From the NCBI RefSeq assembly GCF_944324505.1, contig NZ_CALUWO010000001.1, positions 248,001-312,000 of the forward strand: DNA of 64,000 nt, in the 5' to 3' direction. Below are positions 55,469 to 64,000 of the stretch, piece after piece (position 1 is the first letter of the stretch; each line of letters starts with the position of its first letter). A program made the position numbers and the translations under genes. The notes beneath the pieces were generated by a model. It saw only the letters and a list, made by a program, of their open reading frames with translations, had not been told where the DNA came from and ran no database searches. The stretch comes from an uncultured Desulfovibrio sp. (GTDB lineage: Bacteria > Desulfobacterota > Desulfovibrionia > Desulfovibrionales > Desulfovibrionaceae).

Positions 55469-56854
55469 ATGCTTTCCGAACGCGAAGTCACCAGTACCCT
55501 GAACATGCTCCGCAACGAACACCTGGATGTGCGCACCGTCACGCTGGGCGTGAGTCTTTTTGACTGCGTGAGCCATGACCTGGGCCTGTTCACCGACAAT
55601 GTACGCGCCAAACTGCGCCGCTACGCCGCCCAGCTGGTGAGCGTCTGCGACGAGGTGGGCGACAAGTACGGCATTCCGGTGGTCAACAAGCGCATCAGTG
55701 TCAGCCCCATTGCCGTGGTGGGCGCCCCCTTCGGCCCGGACGGCATGGTGCGCATCTGCCGTGCCCTGGACGAGGCGGCCAAGGACGCCGGCGTGGACTT
55801 TCTGGGCGGCTTTTCCGCCCTGGTGGAAAAGGGCTTTGCCCGGGGCGACCGCGCCCTCATCGAAGCCCTGCCCGAAGCCCTGGCCTGCACGGACCGCATC
55901 TGCTCCTCCATCAACGTGGCCTCGTCCCGCAGCGGCATCAACATGGACGCCGTGGCCCTCATGGGACAGCAGATTCTGAAGGTGGCGGAAGCCACCCGCG
56001 ACCGCGGCGGCATCGGCTGCGCCAAGCTGGTGGTCTTTGCCAACATTCCGCAGGATGTGCCCTTCATGGCCGGGGCCTATCTGGGCGTGGGCGAACCCGA
56101 CGTGGTCATCAATGTGGGTGTCTCCGGCCCCGGCGTGGTCAAGAAGGCCATTGACCGCGCCCTGGAACACGGCCGCAACGAACGCGGCCAGCCCATGACC
56201 CTGCTGGATGTGGCCGAAGTCATCAAGCGCACGGCCTACAAGGTGACCCGCGTGGGCGAAATGATCGGTACCGAGGTGGCCCATCGCCTCAACCTGCCCT
56301 TTGGCGTGGCGGACCTTTCCCTGGCGCCCACGCCGGCCGTGGGCGACAGCGTGGGGGAAATCTTCCAGTCCGTGGGACTTTCCAGCATCGGCGCCCCCGG
56401 CACCACGGCGGTGCTGGCCATGCTCAATGATGCGGTGAAAAAGGGCGGCGCCTTTGCCTCCTCCTCCGTGGGCGGCCTGTCCGGCGCCTTCATCCCCGTT
56501 TCCGAAGACTCCAGCATCGAGGCTGCGGCCACCTCCGGCCTGCTCAGCCTTGAAAAGCTGGAAGCCATGACCAGCGTCTGCTCCGTGGGGCTGGACATGA
56601 TCGCCATCCCCGGCGATACGCCCGCAGCCAGCATCTCGGGCATCATTGCCGATGAAATGGCCATCGGCATGATCAATCACAAGACCACGGCCGTGCGCGT
56701 CATCCCCGTGCCCGGCAAGGGTGTGGGCGAGGAAGTCTCCTTCGGCGGTCTGCTGGGCAAGGCAGCCATCATTCCCGTACCGCGCGGCGATGCCACGGCC
56801 TTCATCGGCCTTGGCGGCCGCATTCCGGCGCCCATCCACAGCCTGAAGAACTGA
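55469..56854 (+). CDS. DUF711/UPF0210 (PFL) family protein
   Basis: The 461-aa cytoplasmic protein matches the UPF0210/DUF711 family, related to the glycyl-radical fold but with unknown activity. Conserved segments include GIPVVNKRISVSPIAVVGAP, CTDRICSSINVASSRSGINM, VINVGVSGPGVVKKAI and GTTAVLAMLNDAVKKGGAFA. In many genomes it follows an ACT-domain regulator, as it nearly does here. I choose ATG 55469 with GGGAG 6 nt upstream; a GTG four codons earlier is possible. A perfect 11-bp hairpin follows. Confidence 0.9.
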   Translation: MLSEREVTSTLNMLRNEHLDVRTVTLGVSLFDCVSHDLGLFTDNVRAKLRRYAAQLVSVCDEVGDKYGIPVVNKRISVSPIAVVGAPFGPDGMVRICRALDEAAKDAGVDFLGGFSALVEKGFARGDRALIEALPEALACTDRICSSINVASSRSGINMDAVALMGQQILKVAEATRDRGGIGCAKLVVFANIPQDVPFMAGAYLGVGEPDVVINVGVSGPGVVKKAIDRALEHGRNERGQPMTLLDVAEVIKRTAYKVTRVGEMIGTEVAHRLNLPFGVADLSLAPTPAVGDSVGEIFQSVGLSSIGAPGTTAVLAMLNDAVKKGGAFASSSVGGLSGAFIPVSEDSSIEAAATSGLLSLEKLEAMTSVCSVGLDMIAIPGDTPAASISGIIADEMAIGMINHKTTAVRVIPVPGKGVGEEVSFGGLLGKAAIIPVPRGDATAFIGLGGRIPAPIHSLKN

Positions 56855-57178
56855 TCCCCTGCGGGGAACAGGCCGCCCCGGCGTTCCCTGTTCCCCGCGG
56901 CTTTCCCCTCCGGCAGGTCCTTTGCCGCAAGCCCTCTTCCCGTACCGAACATCGCCGGGCAGTAGGCCGGCGTCTGCTCCGGGGCGGCATCCCTGTGCCG
57001 GGTCAGCATGGCATGCGGTTTGCAGGGGTAAAGACAAGACATTCCGTCTGGTCTGCGAAGAAACAGGCCGAACGCCGCACAACGGCCCGCCCGTTTCCCG
57101 CTGCCAGCTTCTTCCACTCCCGCCGGCACGCCGTGCCGCGCTGCAAAAGCCCCTGCGAGGCCTTTCTGGAGGAAAACC
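56855..57178. other. Intergenic region before the effector candidate
   Basis: It begins with an 11-bp perfect hairpin (56861-56871 with 56888-56898, GCGGGGAACAG arms), probably ending the DUF711 transcript. The remaining sequence presumably carries the promoter of the 586-aa gene; no clear -35/-10 pair is visible. A TTTCTGGAGGAAAACC ribosome-binding site precedes 57179. Confidence 0.55.
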
Positions 57179-58939
57179 ATGGTCCGCTCCATTGACAACA
57201 GTGTTGCCTCTCTGACCCAGATGATGAACGTTGCCGGCAAGCATGACAGAATTGTTGCCAATCAGGACGGCACGTTCAAGACCGTGGGCAGGTTCGGCAG
57301 CCTTTTTACCAGCAAGGCCACCTGCCGGGCCTCGGCCGAAGCCTTTCTTGGCTCCATCCGCGCCACCTATGGCGATACCATTGCCGACTCCCTGTCGCCC
57401 CAGCTGCGCACCGTGAGAGAGCATGGCCGATCGCTCAAGGCACGCAATGCCCGTGATATTCTGCAACAGGCGGCCACCCTCTCCCAGGAGATGAGCCGGG
57501 CCAATGCCGACCTGGCGCGACACTTTCTGCTGGGTAGCCCTGTCCAGGGGGACACCCGCACTCTGGACCATGCCCTGGACCAGTTCTGCACGGCCAACCA
57601 TCTTCAGCCCTCGCCGGCCCTGCGGCAAAGTTTCGAGCGGGCCATCACCCAGCTGGCCGCCGGCTCGCAGAAGCTCCTGACCTATACGGACCTGGCCCAG
57701 ACCGTGAGCATGCAGACCCTGCAATCCCACCCGGCGGACTATCTGCGCTGTGGCATTGACCCGCAGATCAATCGCGACAGCGCACTGGATGCCTGCGCCG
57801 CCAAGCTGGGCATTGCGGGCGACATCAAGAATCAGCTGGGACAGCTTATGGACAGGATGCTGGAGGAAGAAAGCGCCAGCGGACGACAGATCACCCCTGC
57901 CGCCCTCTTCCAGGAGCTTTCCTCTGCGGACCCGCTCCCCCTGCAATGCTTTGCCGCTGCCTATGACAAGGCTGCGTTACAGGACGCCACGCTCAGAGAT
58001 GCCATGAGCGTTGTTCCGCACGAGCATGCGGTGGACATGGCCATGCTGGCCTCCCAGCTGCAAGTAAAGGGCAATCTCGGCCTTTTGATGACAGCCATGC
58101 AGCGCCTGCCGGAAATGCGCAACCAGCAGCCCCAGGGGCCTCTCAGCCGTGAAACCCTGTGGCAGGGCTGCTTTCATGAAGCCATGCCGCAGAATCTGGC
58201 CGATGCCGATCAGCCCGACTTCAACTGGGCCATGAGCAACAAGCTCCAGGATATGTTCATGGCACGCTCGGCTGATCCCGCCAAGGCCTTCAACGGCATG
58301 CTGCTGCTCTGTGCCGGCGTATCGCTGGAAACGGCCCTGGCCAGCGTGGGCAATCCCATGCCGCTGACCTTCCGGGACTTTGCCATTCCGCCACGGCTCA
58401 CGGAGCTGACGCGGCTGGGCGATATGCAGCAAGTGGAAAATATGCTTGCCATTGACCTTTGCCGACGCGGCACCCAGTATGCTGTGCCCGGCTATTCGCC
58501 CACCATCAGCTTTGGCGGCTACGGCGTTCCCGCGGACGCCGTGGGGACGGTGTACATTCAGGCCACAGGCAACATGACGCCTGAAGACCGCCAGAACTTC
58601 GATGCGGGCAAGCCTTCCTCCATGTCAGCCAATCTGGCTACCCGGGCACGGCAGCTCTGCGGCGGCAATGATGTCCAGGCCCGCCAGGTCATCCTCAACA
58701 TGGGGCAGGCGGGAGCCTTCCTCATGCGCTCCGTCAGCCAGATAACCGGCGTCCTCCAGGACGAGCATTCGCCGCTGGATATCGACGTTCGCCGCGAAGT
58801 CAACGGCAATGTGACCATGCGCTATCACACGCCGCTCCAGTCCCGCATGGATGCGGACTTTACCTATACCATCACCCCGGACGGACAGGGCGTGCTCACG
58901 GCCTGCCGCATACAGGCCCGCCAGCCGCAGAACGCCTGA
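57179..58939 (+). CDS. Candidate type III secretion effector
   Basis: The 586-aa protein has no signal peptide, no transmembrane helix and no recognised enzyme motif. The N-terminus is Ser/Thr/Asn-rich (VRSIDNSVASLTQMMNVAGK), as T3SS signals often are. The middle is helical with several Gln-rich segments (ANADLARHFLLGSPVQG, LDQFCTANHLQPS). The last 120 residues look more beta-rich (VYIQATGNMTPEDRQNFDAG, YTITPDGQGVLTACRI). GGAGG lies 7 nt before the ATG. A CesT-like chaperone gene follows 30 nt later, which is the main evidence for the assignment. No secretion apparatus gene lies in the window. Confidence 0.55.
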   Translation: MVRSIDNSVASLTQMMNVAGKHDRIVANQDGTFKTVGRFGSLFTSKATCRASAEAFLGSIRATYGDTIADSLSPQLRTVREHGRSLKARNARDILQQAATLSQEMSRANADLARHFLLGSPVQGDTRTLDHALDQFCTANHLQPSPALRQSFERAITQLAAGSQKLLTYTDLAQTVSMQTLQSHPADYLRCGIDPQINRDSALDACAAKLGIAGDIKNQLGQLMDRMLEEESASGRQITPAALFQELSSADPLPLQCFAAAYDKAALQDATLRDAMSVVPHEHAVDMAMLASQLQVKGNLGLLMTAMQRLPEMRNQQPQGPLSRETLWQGCFHEAMPQNLADADQPDFNWAMSNKLQDMFMARSADPAKAFNGMLLLCAGVSLETALASVGNPMPLTFRDFAIPPRLTELTRLGDMQQVENMLAIDLCRRGTQYAVPGYSPTISFGGYGVPADAVGTVYIQATGNMTPEDRQNFDAGKPSSMSANLATRARQLCGGNDVQARQVILNMGQAGAFLMRSVSQITGVLQDEHSPLDIDVRREVNGNVTMRYHTPLQSRMDADFTYTITPDGQGVLTACRIQARQPQNA

Positions 58940-58969
58940 TACCATCCTTCATAAAGGAGCCTGACCACC

Positions 58970-59431
58970 ATGAATCCCGCCTTTACCAGCCTGCTGGCCG
59001 CCCTGGCCAGGGAACTGAACCTGCCCGGCATCAGTACGCGCGACGATGACTCCTGCCTTCTGGTGCTTGACGACTTTGAAGTCAGCCTGCGCTGTCTTGG
59101 GGAACAGATCATGATCTTTACCGTGGTGGCTCCCCTGCCCGCCCGTAAACGGGACGCCCTGTATGCCCGGCTGCTGGATGCCAATACCTTCTTTCACCGG
59201 ACCCAGGGCTTTACCCTGGCAGCGCGTGAGGATACGGGCGTGACCCTGCAGGGAGTGCTGCCGCTCTCCACGCTTCATGACGCCAATATAGGGGTCTGGG
59301 TGGGCAATTTCGTCAGCGTGGCCGCCCACTGGCAGGAAGTCTGCCTGGCCTGCGACGGGGCGGAAGACCCGTCGGCCCCTGCGGCTGATGCCCTTGATCC
59401 GGCCATGCTGACCGGCATGATGCGCGTCTAG
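58970..59431 (+). CDS. CesT-family type III secretion chaperone
   Basis: The 153-aa acidic protein fits the class I secretion chaperone pattern. It has an N-terminal helix (FTSLLAALARELNLPG), a central beta-sheet (CLLVLDDFEVSLRCLGEQIM), the YARLLDANTFFHRTQGFTLA segment typical of CesT proteins, and a C-terminal helix (NFVSVAAHWQEVCLACDG). Such dimers bind the N-terminal region of one effector and keep it secretion-competent. AAAGGAG lies upstream of the ATG. The 30-nt gap indicates cotranscription with the effector candidate. Confidence 0.75.
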   Translation: MNPAFTSLLAALARELNLPGISTRDDDSCLLVLDDFEVSLRCLGEQIMIFTVVAPLPARKRDALYARLLDANTFFHRTQGFTLAAREDTGVTLQGVLPLSTLHDANIGVWVGNFVSVAAHWQEVCLACDGAEDPSAPAADALDPAMLTGMMRV

Positions 59432-59764
59432 AGCCTGCCCGCAGGCAGTACCGCCGGGGGAAGCTGGCAGGCCGTTCGCGCGGCAGAGCCGCTGCGGGCT
59501 GCCGCTGTCGTGCCCCTGTTGCATGCCCCCTGTCGCGGCCCCGGCGCGGCCTGTGCGGGCTGGCGGCATGCTGCCGTGCCCATGCTGCCCCGATTCGGGA
59601 GCATCGCCCCATGACGGCGTCCTGCTGCGGCAGCCATGCGCGCTCTGGCACGGGGAGGTCCCACACTGGCCCCGTGCCGCCGCCGGACCCTGCCCCGCAT
59701 GTATAAAGAAGGGGCACCTGTCATGTGCCCTAGCGGCAGCACATCCTGATACGGTGAAACCACA
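59432..59764. other. Intergenic region before the glycosylase gene
   Basis: The 333-bp gap is GC-rich with several short dyads (for example GGGCAC/GTGCCC at about 59713-59731). No gene or convincing promoter is visible. Confidence 0.5.
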
Positions 59765-60403
59765 ATGCCCTTTTTTCCTCTTGCGCCACAGGCCCTGACC
59801 TGTCTTTCCCGGCGGGACAAACGGCTGGCCCGTGTCATAGCCCGCCTTGGCCCGCTGCAACGGGAAGTGATGCCCGACTTCTTTGCCGCCCTGGTGCACA
59901 GCATTGTGGGGCAGCAGGTTTCCACCGCCGTGCAGCGCACCCTCTGGCAGCGGGTGGAGCGCCTGCTGGGGCAGGTGACACCGGCCGGCGTGCTGGCCCT
60001 GCCCCACGGCAGCCTGCGGGCACTGGGACTTTCCAGCCGCAAGGAAGACTTCATCCGCCAGGCGGCACAGGCCATTGTCCAGGGCAGTCTGGACGTGGAC
60101 GCTCTGCGCCGCATGGACGACAGCCAGGTCTGTCACACCCTCTGCCGCCTGCACGGTGTGGGCGTCTGGACTGCGGAAATGCTCATGCTCTTTTCCCTGC
60201 AACGGCAGAATATCTTCAGCTACGACGACCTCGGCATACGGCGCGGCCTGCGCATGCTCTATCGCCACCGGGAGGTGGACAGAACACGCTTTGAACGCTA
60301 CCGACGCCGCTTTTCTCCCTACGGCAGCACAGCCTCCCTCTATCTCTGGGCCGTGGCCGGCGGTGCCCTGCCCGAACTGTCCGATCCCGCAGCCGGGCGC
60401 TGA
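59765..60403 (+). CDS. DNA-3-methyladenine glycosylase II-like protein (AlkA type)
   Basis: This HhH-GPD base-excision repair enzyme removes alkylated bases. The 212-aa product has VHSIVGQQVSTAVQRTLWQR, the helix-hairpin-helix LCRLHGVGVWTAEMLMLF, and the catalytic Asp region IFSYDDLGIRRGL. E. coli AlkA has an extra N-terminal domain (282 aa), so this is the short form. There is no Fe-S cluster motif. The ribosome-binding site is weak, and the start could be slightly different. Confidence 0.85.
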   Translation: MPFFPLAPQALTCLSRRDKRLARVIARLGPLQREVMPDFFAALVHSIVGQQVSTAVQRTLWQRVERLLGQVTPAGVLALPHGSLRALGLSSRKEDFIRQAAQAIVQGSLDVDALRRMDDSQVCHTLCRLHGVGVWTAEMLMLFSLQRQNIFSYDDLGIRRGLRMLYRHREVDRTRFERYRRRFSPYGSTASLYLWAVAGGALPELSDPAAGR

Positions 60404-60446
60404 AAAAAAAAGCGGTTCCGCTGCCTCCGGGAGACAGCAGAACCGC
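60403..60446 (-). terminator. Terminator of the WbaP-like gene
   Basis: GCGGTTCCGCTG (60412-60423) pairs with CAGCAGAACCGC (60435-60446). On the minus strand a run of nine T follows, right at the end of the convergent glycosylase gene. Confidence 0.85.
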
Positions 60447-60471
60447 CGGCAGGGCGTGTCGTGCAAGCCGC

Positions 60472-61872
60472 TCAATAGGCGCCGTAGCCGGTCAGCACCA
60501 CCAGCGGCGTCTTGCCCAGAATCCAGAGATCCATCCACACGGACCAGTTGGTCACATAATAATTATCCATGGAGACCCGCTCCTCATAGGTGGTATTGTT
60601 GCGACCGGAAACCTGCCACAGGCCGGTGATGCCAGGACGCACACGGCAGTAGTTTTCGTAGACAAGGCCGTACTTTTCCTTCTCGCTGTCCACAATGGGG
60701 CGCGGTCCCACCAGGCTCATTTCGCCGCGCAGCACATTGAGCAGCTGCGGCAGCTCGTCCAGGCTGGTCTTGCGCAGAAAGCGTCCCATGCGGGTGATCC
60801 GGGGATCATGGCGCAGCTTCTGGTCCCTTTCCCATTCTGCGCGCAGTTCCGGCTGCGTTTCCAGATAGTCGTGCAGCACCGCATCCGCATTGCTGACCAT
60901 GGTGCGGAACTTGTAGATGAAGATGGTCCGGCCGCCCTTGCCCAGACGACGCTGCCGGTACAGGGCCGGACCGGGACTGTCCAGACGTATGGCCAGACCC
61001 AGCAGCAGGCCGGGCAAGAGCAGCAGCGCCGCCAGCGGCACGCAGATGCTCATGTCCACCAGCCGCTTGAGCCGCTGCCGCCAGCGGCTGCGCAGATTCT
61101 GGCGCAGCAGCAGGCCGGTGTGCAGGCCCAGATCACAGGGCGTGAGCCAGAAATGCTGAAACTGGCCGCCAAAGTGCGGCACCACCAGCGTCTTGCTGAA
61201 AAATCGGTTGATGTGTGCCAGATATTCGATACTGGTTCTGTCGTTGGATTGCAGAAACAGGGCAATGGCATTGGGGGTGCGGCGCGCCCTGTCGGACAGC
61301 ACCGCCACCAGCGCATTCCGTTCACGGGGCAGGGACAGGATATGCCGCGGCGACAAGCCGTACTGGGGATTGCGGCGCAGGTAATGCCAGAAATCCTTGC
61401 CGCGCCGGCTCTGGTCCAGAATGATGAGCGGGGCGCCCCACCAGCGGGCACGACAGAGCAGACGCCGGCAGGCATAGCGCCAGCAGGGCAGCGCCAGCAG
61501 GGAAAGCAGCCAGGCGCCCAGAATGGCAAGGCGCGAATAGCTGCCGCTGCTCTTGCTCATGAACAGATAGAGCAGCAGCAGGCCGAAGACCAGGCTGCTG
61601 GTCAGGCACAGCGAGCGCAGCTCGCGATGCGGCGGCAGGGGCAGCGTCTGGTACAGGCCGAACAGAAAGCCCAGCAGCGGCGTGAGGCAAAGAATAATGG
61701 GCAGCATCCAGATATACATGTCCATATTCACGTTGCCGAACAGGGCACGCAGACACAGGGCCAGCGTGGAAACAAGCACCAGGGTCAGCGTATCGCCCAT
61801 GCAGAGCAGAAGCTGCTGCGGCGGCAGACCGATGCTGCGCAGAAAAAACGTGAGGGGGGATTCATGATACAT
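60472..61872 (-). CDS. Undecaprenyl-phosphate sugar phosphotransferase (WbaP/polyisoprenyl-phosphate transferase)
   Basis: This membrane enzyme transfers a sugar-1-phosphate to undecaprenyl phosphate to start O-antigen or exopolysaccharide synthesis. The 466-aa protein has about four N-terminal helices, a cytoplasmic domain and a fifth helix near residue 275. The catalytic bacterial sugar transferase domain follows, with [56 protein letters not shown] and [15 protein letters not shown] chose ATG 61872; an in-frame upstream extension is Cys/Pro-rich and unlike the family. No other polysaccharide genes are adjacent. Confidence 0.92.
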   Translation of the reverse strand: MYHESPLTFFLRSIGLPPQQLLLCMGDTLTLVLVSTLALCLRALFGNVNMDMYIWMLPIILCLTPLLGFLFGLYQTLPLPPHRELRSLCLTSSLVFGLLLLYLFMSKSSGSYSRLAILGAWLLSLLALPCWRYACRRLLCRARWWGAPLIILDQSRRGKDFWHYLRRNPQYGLSPRHILSLPRERNALVAVLSDRARRTPNAIALFLQSNDRTSIEYLAHINRFFSKTLVVPHFGGQFQHFWLTPCDLGLHTGLLLRQNLRSRWRQRLKRLVDMSICVPLAALLLLPGLLLGLAIRLDSPGPALYRQRRLGKGGRTIFIYKFRTMVSNADAVLHDYLETQPELRAEWERDQKLRHDPRITRMGRFLRKTSLDELPQLLNVLRGEMSLVGPRPIVDSEKEKYGLVYENYCRVRPGITGLWQVSGRNNTTYEERVSMDNYYVTNWSVWMDLWILGKTPLVVLTGYGAY

Positions 61873-62033
61873 GGCACATTTCTTCCATTTGGGGCCACAG
61901 AACGTAGCCTTTTCCGCCCAGCATGGCAAGGGACAAGGGCAAGGGCTTGCGCCTTCCGGCGGCATCTGCTACTGATGTTCGATACTGCTGTCATCCGGCG
62001 GCAATCATATTTTCCAAGAGTGAGAGGACGATC

Positions 62034-62774
62034 ATGAAAAAGCTCTTTGTCTGCACGCTGCTGCTGGGGCTGCTGGCTGCCGTGCCTGCCTTTGCCAAAA
62101 CCTATGTGAACGGCATTGACGCCAACTATCCGCCCTTTGGCTACATTGACGAAAAGACGGGCAAGCCCGCCGGCTTCGATGTGGACTCCATCAACTGGAT
62201 TGCCAAAACCATGGGCTTCAAGGTCGAACACAAGGCCGTGGCCTGGGACGGCATTGTGCCCGCGCTGGCCAACAAGCAGATCGACATGATCGCTTCCGGC
62301 ATGAGCATCACCGAAAAGCGCCGCCAGATGGTGGACTTCACCGAACCTTACTGGACGGTTTCCCGCGTTTTCCTGGTCAGGAACGATTCCAAGCTGACGC
62401 CCGCTGACATCCTGAGCAAGAAGATCAAGCTCGGCGTGCAGCGCGGCACCTCCGAAGCCGATGCCATCAAGCAGGAACAGAAGGAAAAGGGCTATCCCTT
62501 TGAACTGCGTTTCTATGAATCCTGCCCCCTGGCTGTGGAAGACCTGCTCAATGGCCGCATTGATGCCGCCCTCATGGACCAGCTGCCCGCCGATGACTCC
62601 ATCGCCAAGGGCAAGGCCGTGAAGAAGGCCGGCACCCACGGTGAACCCGACCAGTTCGGCGTGGCCATCCGCAAGGGCGACAAGGAACTGCGCGCCCTCA
62701 TTGAAGAAGGCTACCGCAAGCTGAAGGCCGATCCCTACTGGCAGGAACTCCAGGCCAAGTACCTCAAGAAGTAA
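62034..62774 (+). CDS. Amino-acid ABC transporter substrate-binding protein
   Basis: The 246-aa periplasmic protein has a signal peptide (MKKLFVCTLLLGLLAAVPAF, cut after AFA) and the family-3 solute-binding fold. GIDANYPPFGYIDEKTGKPA, GFDVDSINWIAKTMGFK and MIASGMSITEKRRQMVDFTE contain the residues that clamp the amino-acid alpha groups. The exact amino acid is not evident. GAGAGGA precedes the ATG. A perfect 24-bp palindrome separates it from the permease gene. Confidence 0.92.
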   Translation: MKKLFVCTLLLGLLAAVPAFAKTYVNGIDANYPPFGYIDEKTGKPAGFDVDSINWIAKTMGFKVEHKAVAWDGIVPALANKQIDMIASGMSITEKRRQMVDFTEPYWTVSRVFLVRNDSKLTPADILSKKIKLGVQRGTSEADAIKQEQKEKGYPFELRFYESCPLAVEDLLNGRIDAALMDQLPADDSIAKGKAVKKAGTHGEPDQFGVAIRKGDKELRALIEEGYRKLKADPYWQELQAKYLKK

Positions 62775-62810
62775 AACGGAGCGGCCCGCGCCGCTTCCGA
62801 CATGACGGCA

Positions 62811-62834
62811 GGGCCGCCGCAGCTGCGGCGGCCC
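62811..62834 (+). promoter_or_regulatory. Perfect 24-bp palindrome between binding protein and permease
   Basis: GGGCCGCCGCAG is followed directly by its exact complement. It can form a very stable mRNA hairpin that would protect the upstream binding-protein message or attenuate the permease and ATPase genes. Confidence 0.6.
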
Positions 62835-62883
62835 GAACCTTGTTTGCGCCATCTGGCGCTGCACTCTTACCCGACGGCGATAC

Positions 62884-63576
62884 ATGAATTCTTTGCAGGT
62901 CATCTGGGACGCCCTCCCCTTTATCCTGGGGGGAACGCTGACAACGGTTTCCGCCGTTGCCCTGGCACTGAGCATGGGCCTTGTTCTGGGCGTGCCCATG
63001 GCCGTGGGCCAGGCCTATGGCGGACCGGTGCTGCGCTTCCTCATCGGGCTGTATGTCTGGTTTTTCCGCGGCGTTCCCATTCTTGTGCTTCTCTTTCTCA
63101 GCTACGGCCTCTGTCTCAATGCGGGGCTGACCCTGCCCCCCTTTCTGGCATCCTGCATCGTCATGGGCTGCATCAGCACGGCCTATCAGTCACAGATTTT
63201 CCGCGGCGCCATCGAAAGCCTGCCCCAGGGGCAGCTGCGTGCCGCCCGCGCCCTGGGCATGACCGACGGCACAGCCATACGCACCATCATCCTGCCCCAG
63301 GCCCTGCGTCTTTCCATTCCCGGCTGGGCCAACGAATTTTCCATCCTGCTCAAGGACTCGGCCGTCTGCTACGTGCTGGGCACGCAGGAAATCATGTCCC
63401 GTGCCACGGCCGTGGCCCAGCGGACGCATGAACATCTGGCCCTCTTTGCCCTTGCCGGCATCATCTACTTCCTACTCACGCTCGTGGTGCTGAAGCTTTT
63501 GCGCGCACTGGAAAATCGGGTGCGGATACCCGGCTACTCCACCAGCGGCATGGACGGCATGGGAGCTGCGGGGTAA
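62884..63576 (+). CDS. Amino-acid ABC transporter permease
   Basis: The 230-aa inner-membrane protein has five predicted helices and the EAA loop (ARALGMTDGTAIRTIILPQA) that contacts the ATPase. VWFFRGVPILVLLFL and GAIESLPQGQLRAARALG are typical of the HisM/HisQ group. Its stop precedes the ATPase start by 3 nt. Confidence 0.94.
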   Translation: MNSLQVIWDALPFILGGTLTTVSAVALALSMGLVLGVPMAVGQAYGGPVLRFLIGLYVWFFRGVPILVLLFLSYGLCLNAGLTLPPFLASCIVMGCISTAYQSQIFRGAIESLPQGQLRAARALGMTDGTAIRTIILPQALRLSIPGWANEFSILLKDSAVCYVLGTQEIMSRATAVAQRTHEHLALFALAGIIYFLLTLVVLKLLRALENRVRIPGYSTSGMDGMGAAG

Positions 63577-63579
63577 GCT

Positions 63580-64000
63580 ATGAGCGAATGCGTATTACAG
63601 GTATCCCATCTTTCCAAGAACCTGGGCGGCCGGCCCATTCTGCAGGATTGCAGCCTTTCCATCGCCCGCGGGGAACTCAAGGTGCTCATCGGCCCGTCCG
63701 GAGCGGGAAAAAGCACCCTGCTGCAGTGCATCAACTGTCTTATTCCGCCTGACAGCGGGAAAATTTCCCTGGAAGGCAAGGTGCTTGACCGGCAGGACAA
63801 GCGCGCACTCTGCGACTTTCGCGCCCAGGTCGGCATGATTTTTCAGGATTTCAATCTGTTTGACCACCTGACCGCCGAGGCCAATGTGGCCATTGCCCTG
63901 TGCAAGGTGCGCGGCATGAGCCGTCAGGATGCCCGGCGTCGCGCCCAGGAAGAGCTGGGGCGCGTGGGCATGGCCCGGCGTGCGGCCCTGTATCCGGCCC
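63580..64000 (+). CDS. Amino-acid ABC transporter ATP-binding protein, cut by the window edge
   Basis: About 140 codons are visible. Walker A is LIGPSGAGKSTLLQCINCLI and the Q-loop is VGMIFQDFNLFDHLTAEANV, as in HisP/GlnQ-type ATPases. The signature and Walker B motifs lie beyond the window end. It completes a binding protein-permease-ATPase operon. Confidence 0.93.
   Translation, partial: MSECVLQVSHLSKNLGGRPILQDCSLSIARGELKVLIGPSGAGKSTLLQCINCLIPPDSGKISLEGKVLDRQDKRALCDFRAQVGMIFQDFNLFDHLTAEANVAIALCKVRGMSRQDARRRAQEELGRVGMARRAALYPA

Overview
This 64-kb window comes from the chromosome of a GC-rich Gram-negative bacterium, most likely a member of the Desulfovibrionaceae. That placement is an inference. 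It rests on high GC, a selenocysteine-containing SelD, a MqnP-like prenyltransferase, a long acidic N-terminal extension on TatC and FtsY, a type III secretion chaperone/effector-like pair, and the gene orders tig-clpP-clpX-lon and lysS-lolC-lolD-bamA. Almost everything is chromosomal core sequence. The accessory parts are a decayed mobile element (about 11.3-14.4 kb) and the secretion-related pair (57.2-59.4 kb).

Layout. 0-3.5 kb: tatC, hisB, a lipoprotein gene and hisA, tightly packed on the plus strand. 3.5-4.15 kb: intergenic region with a G-rich hairpin repeat and a good promoter. 4.15-4.85 kb: mdtJI-like SMR transporter pair. 4.9-11.1 kb: the proteostasis cluster tig-clpP-clpX-lon on the minus strand. 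11.3-14.4 kb: remnant of a mobile element holding a holin-like fragment, T7-type terminase genes, two tiny membrane-protein frames, a broken ardA and an integrase C-terminus, ending at tRNA-Leu(UAG). 14.7-15.7 kb: selD, whose true start lies upstream of an in-frame UGA. 15.9-30.6 kb: the S10, spc and alpha ribosomal operons (rpsJ to rplQ) including secY, map and rpoA, with a strong promoter and a roughly 490-nt structured leader before rpsJ and a strong terminator after rplQ.

31.3-36.5 kb: queF-murJ-membrane protein-ftsY (minus). 36.6-38.8 kb: mogA-like gene, a UbiA-type prenyltransferase (probably mqnP) and darP (plus), followed by tRNA-Thr(GGU). 39.1-40.3 kb: DUF486 and TauE/SafE membrane proteins. 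40.5-43.4 kb: a methyltransferase, a secreted GlcG/HbpS-like protein and a glycosyltransferase. 43.4-53.7 kb (minus): an envelope cluster. It reads lysS, lolC, lolD, bamA, an amidase, skp and fabZ, covering lipoprotein release, outer-membrane protein insertion, peptidoglycan cleavage, periplasmic chaperoning and fatty-acid synthesis. 54-56.9 kb: an ACT-domain regulator, an unknown secreted protein and a DUF711 protein. 57.2-59.4 kb: the 586-aa effector candidate with its CesT-like chaperone. 59.8-61.9 kb: an AlkA-type glycosylase and a WbaP-type sugar transferase. 62.0-64.0 kb: a polar amino-acid ABC transporter, its ATPase cut by the window edge.

The most unusual items are the Sec-containing SelD with its own SECIS hairpin, the orphan effector/chaperone pair, the two-copy G-rich hairpin repeat, the structured S10 leader, and small genes inside the mobile remnant. 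No CRISPR array, rRNA gene or intact insertion sequence was seen.
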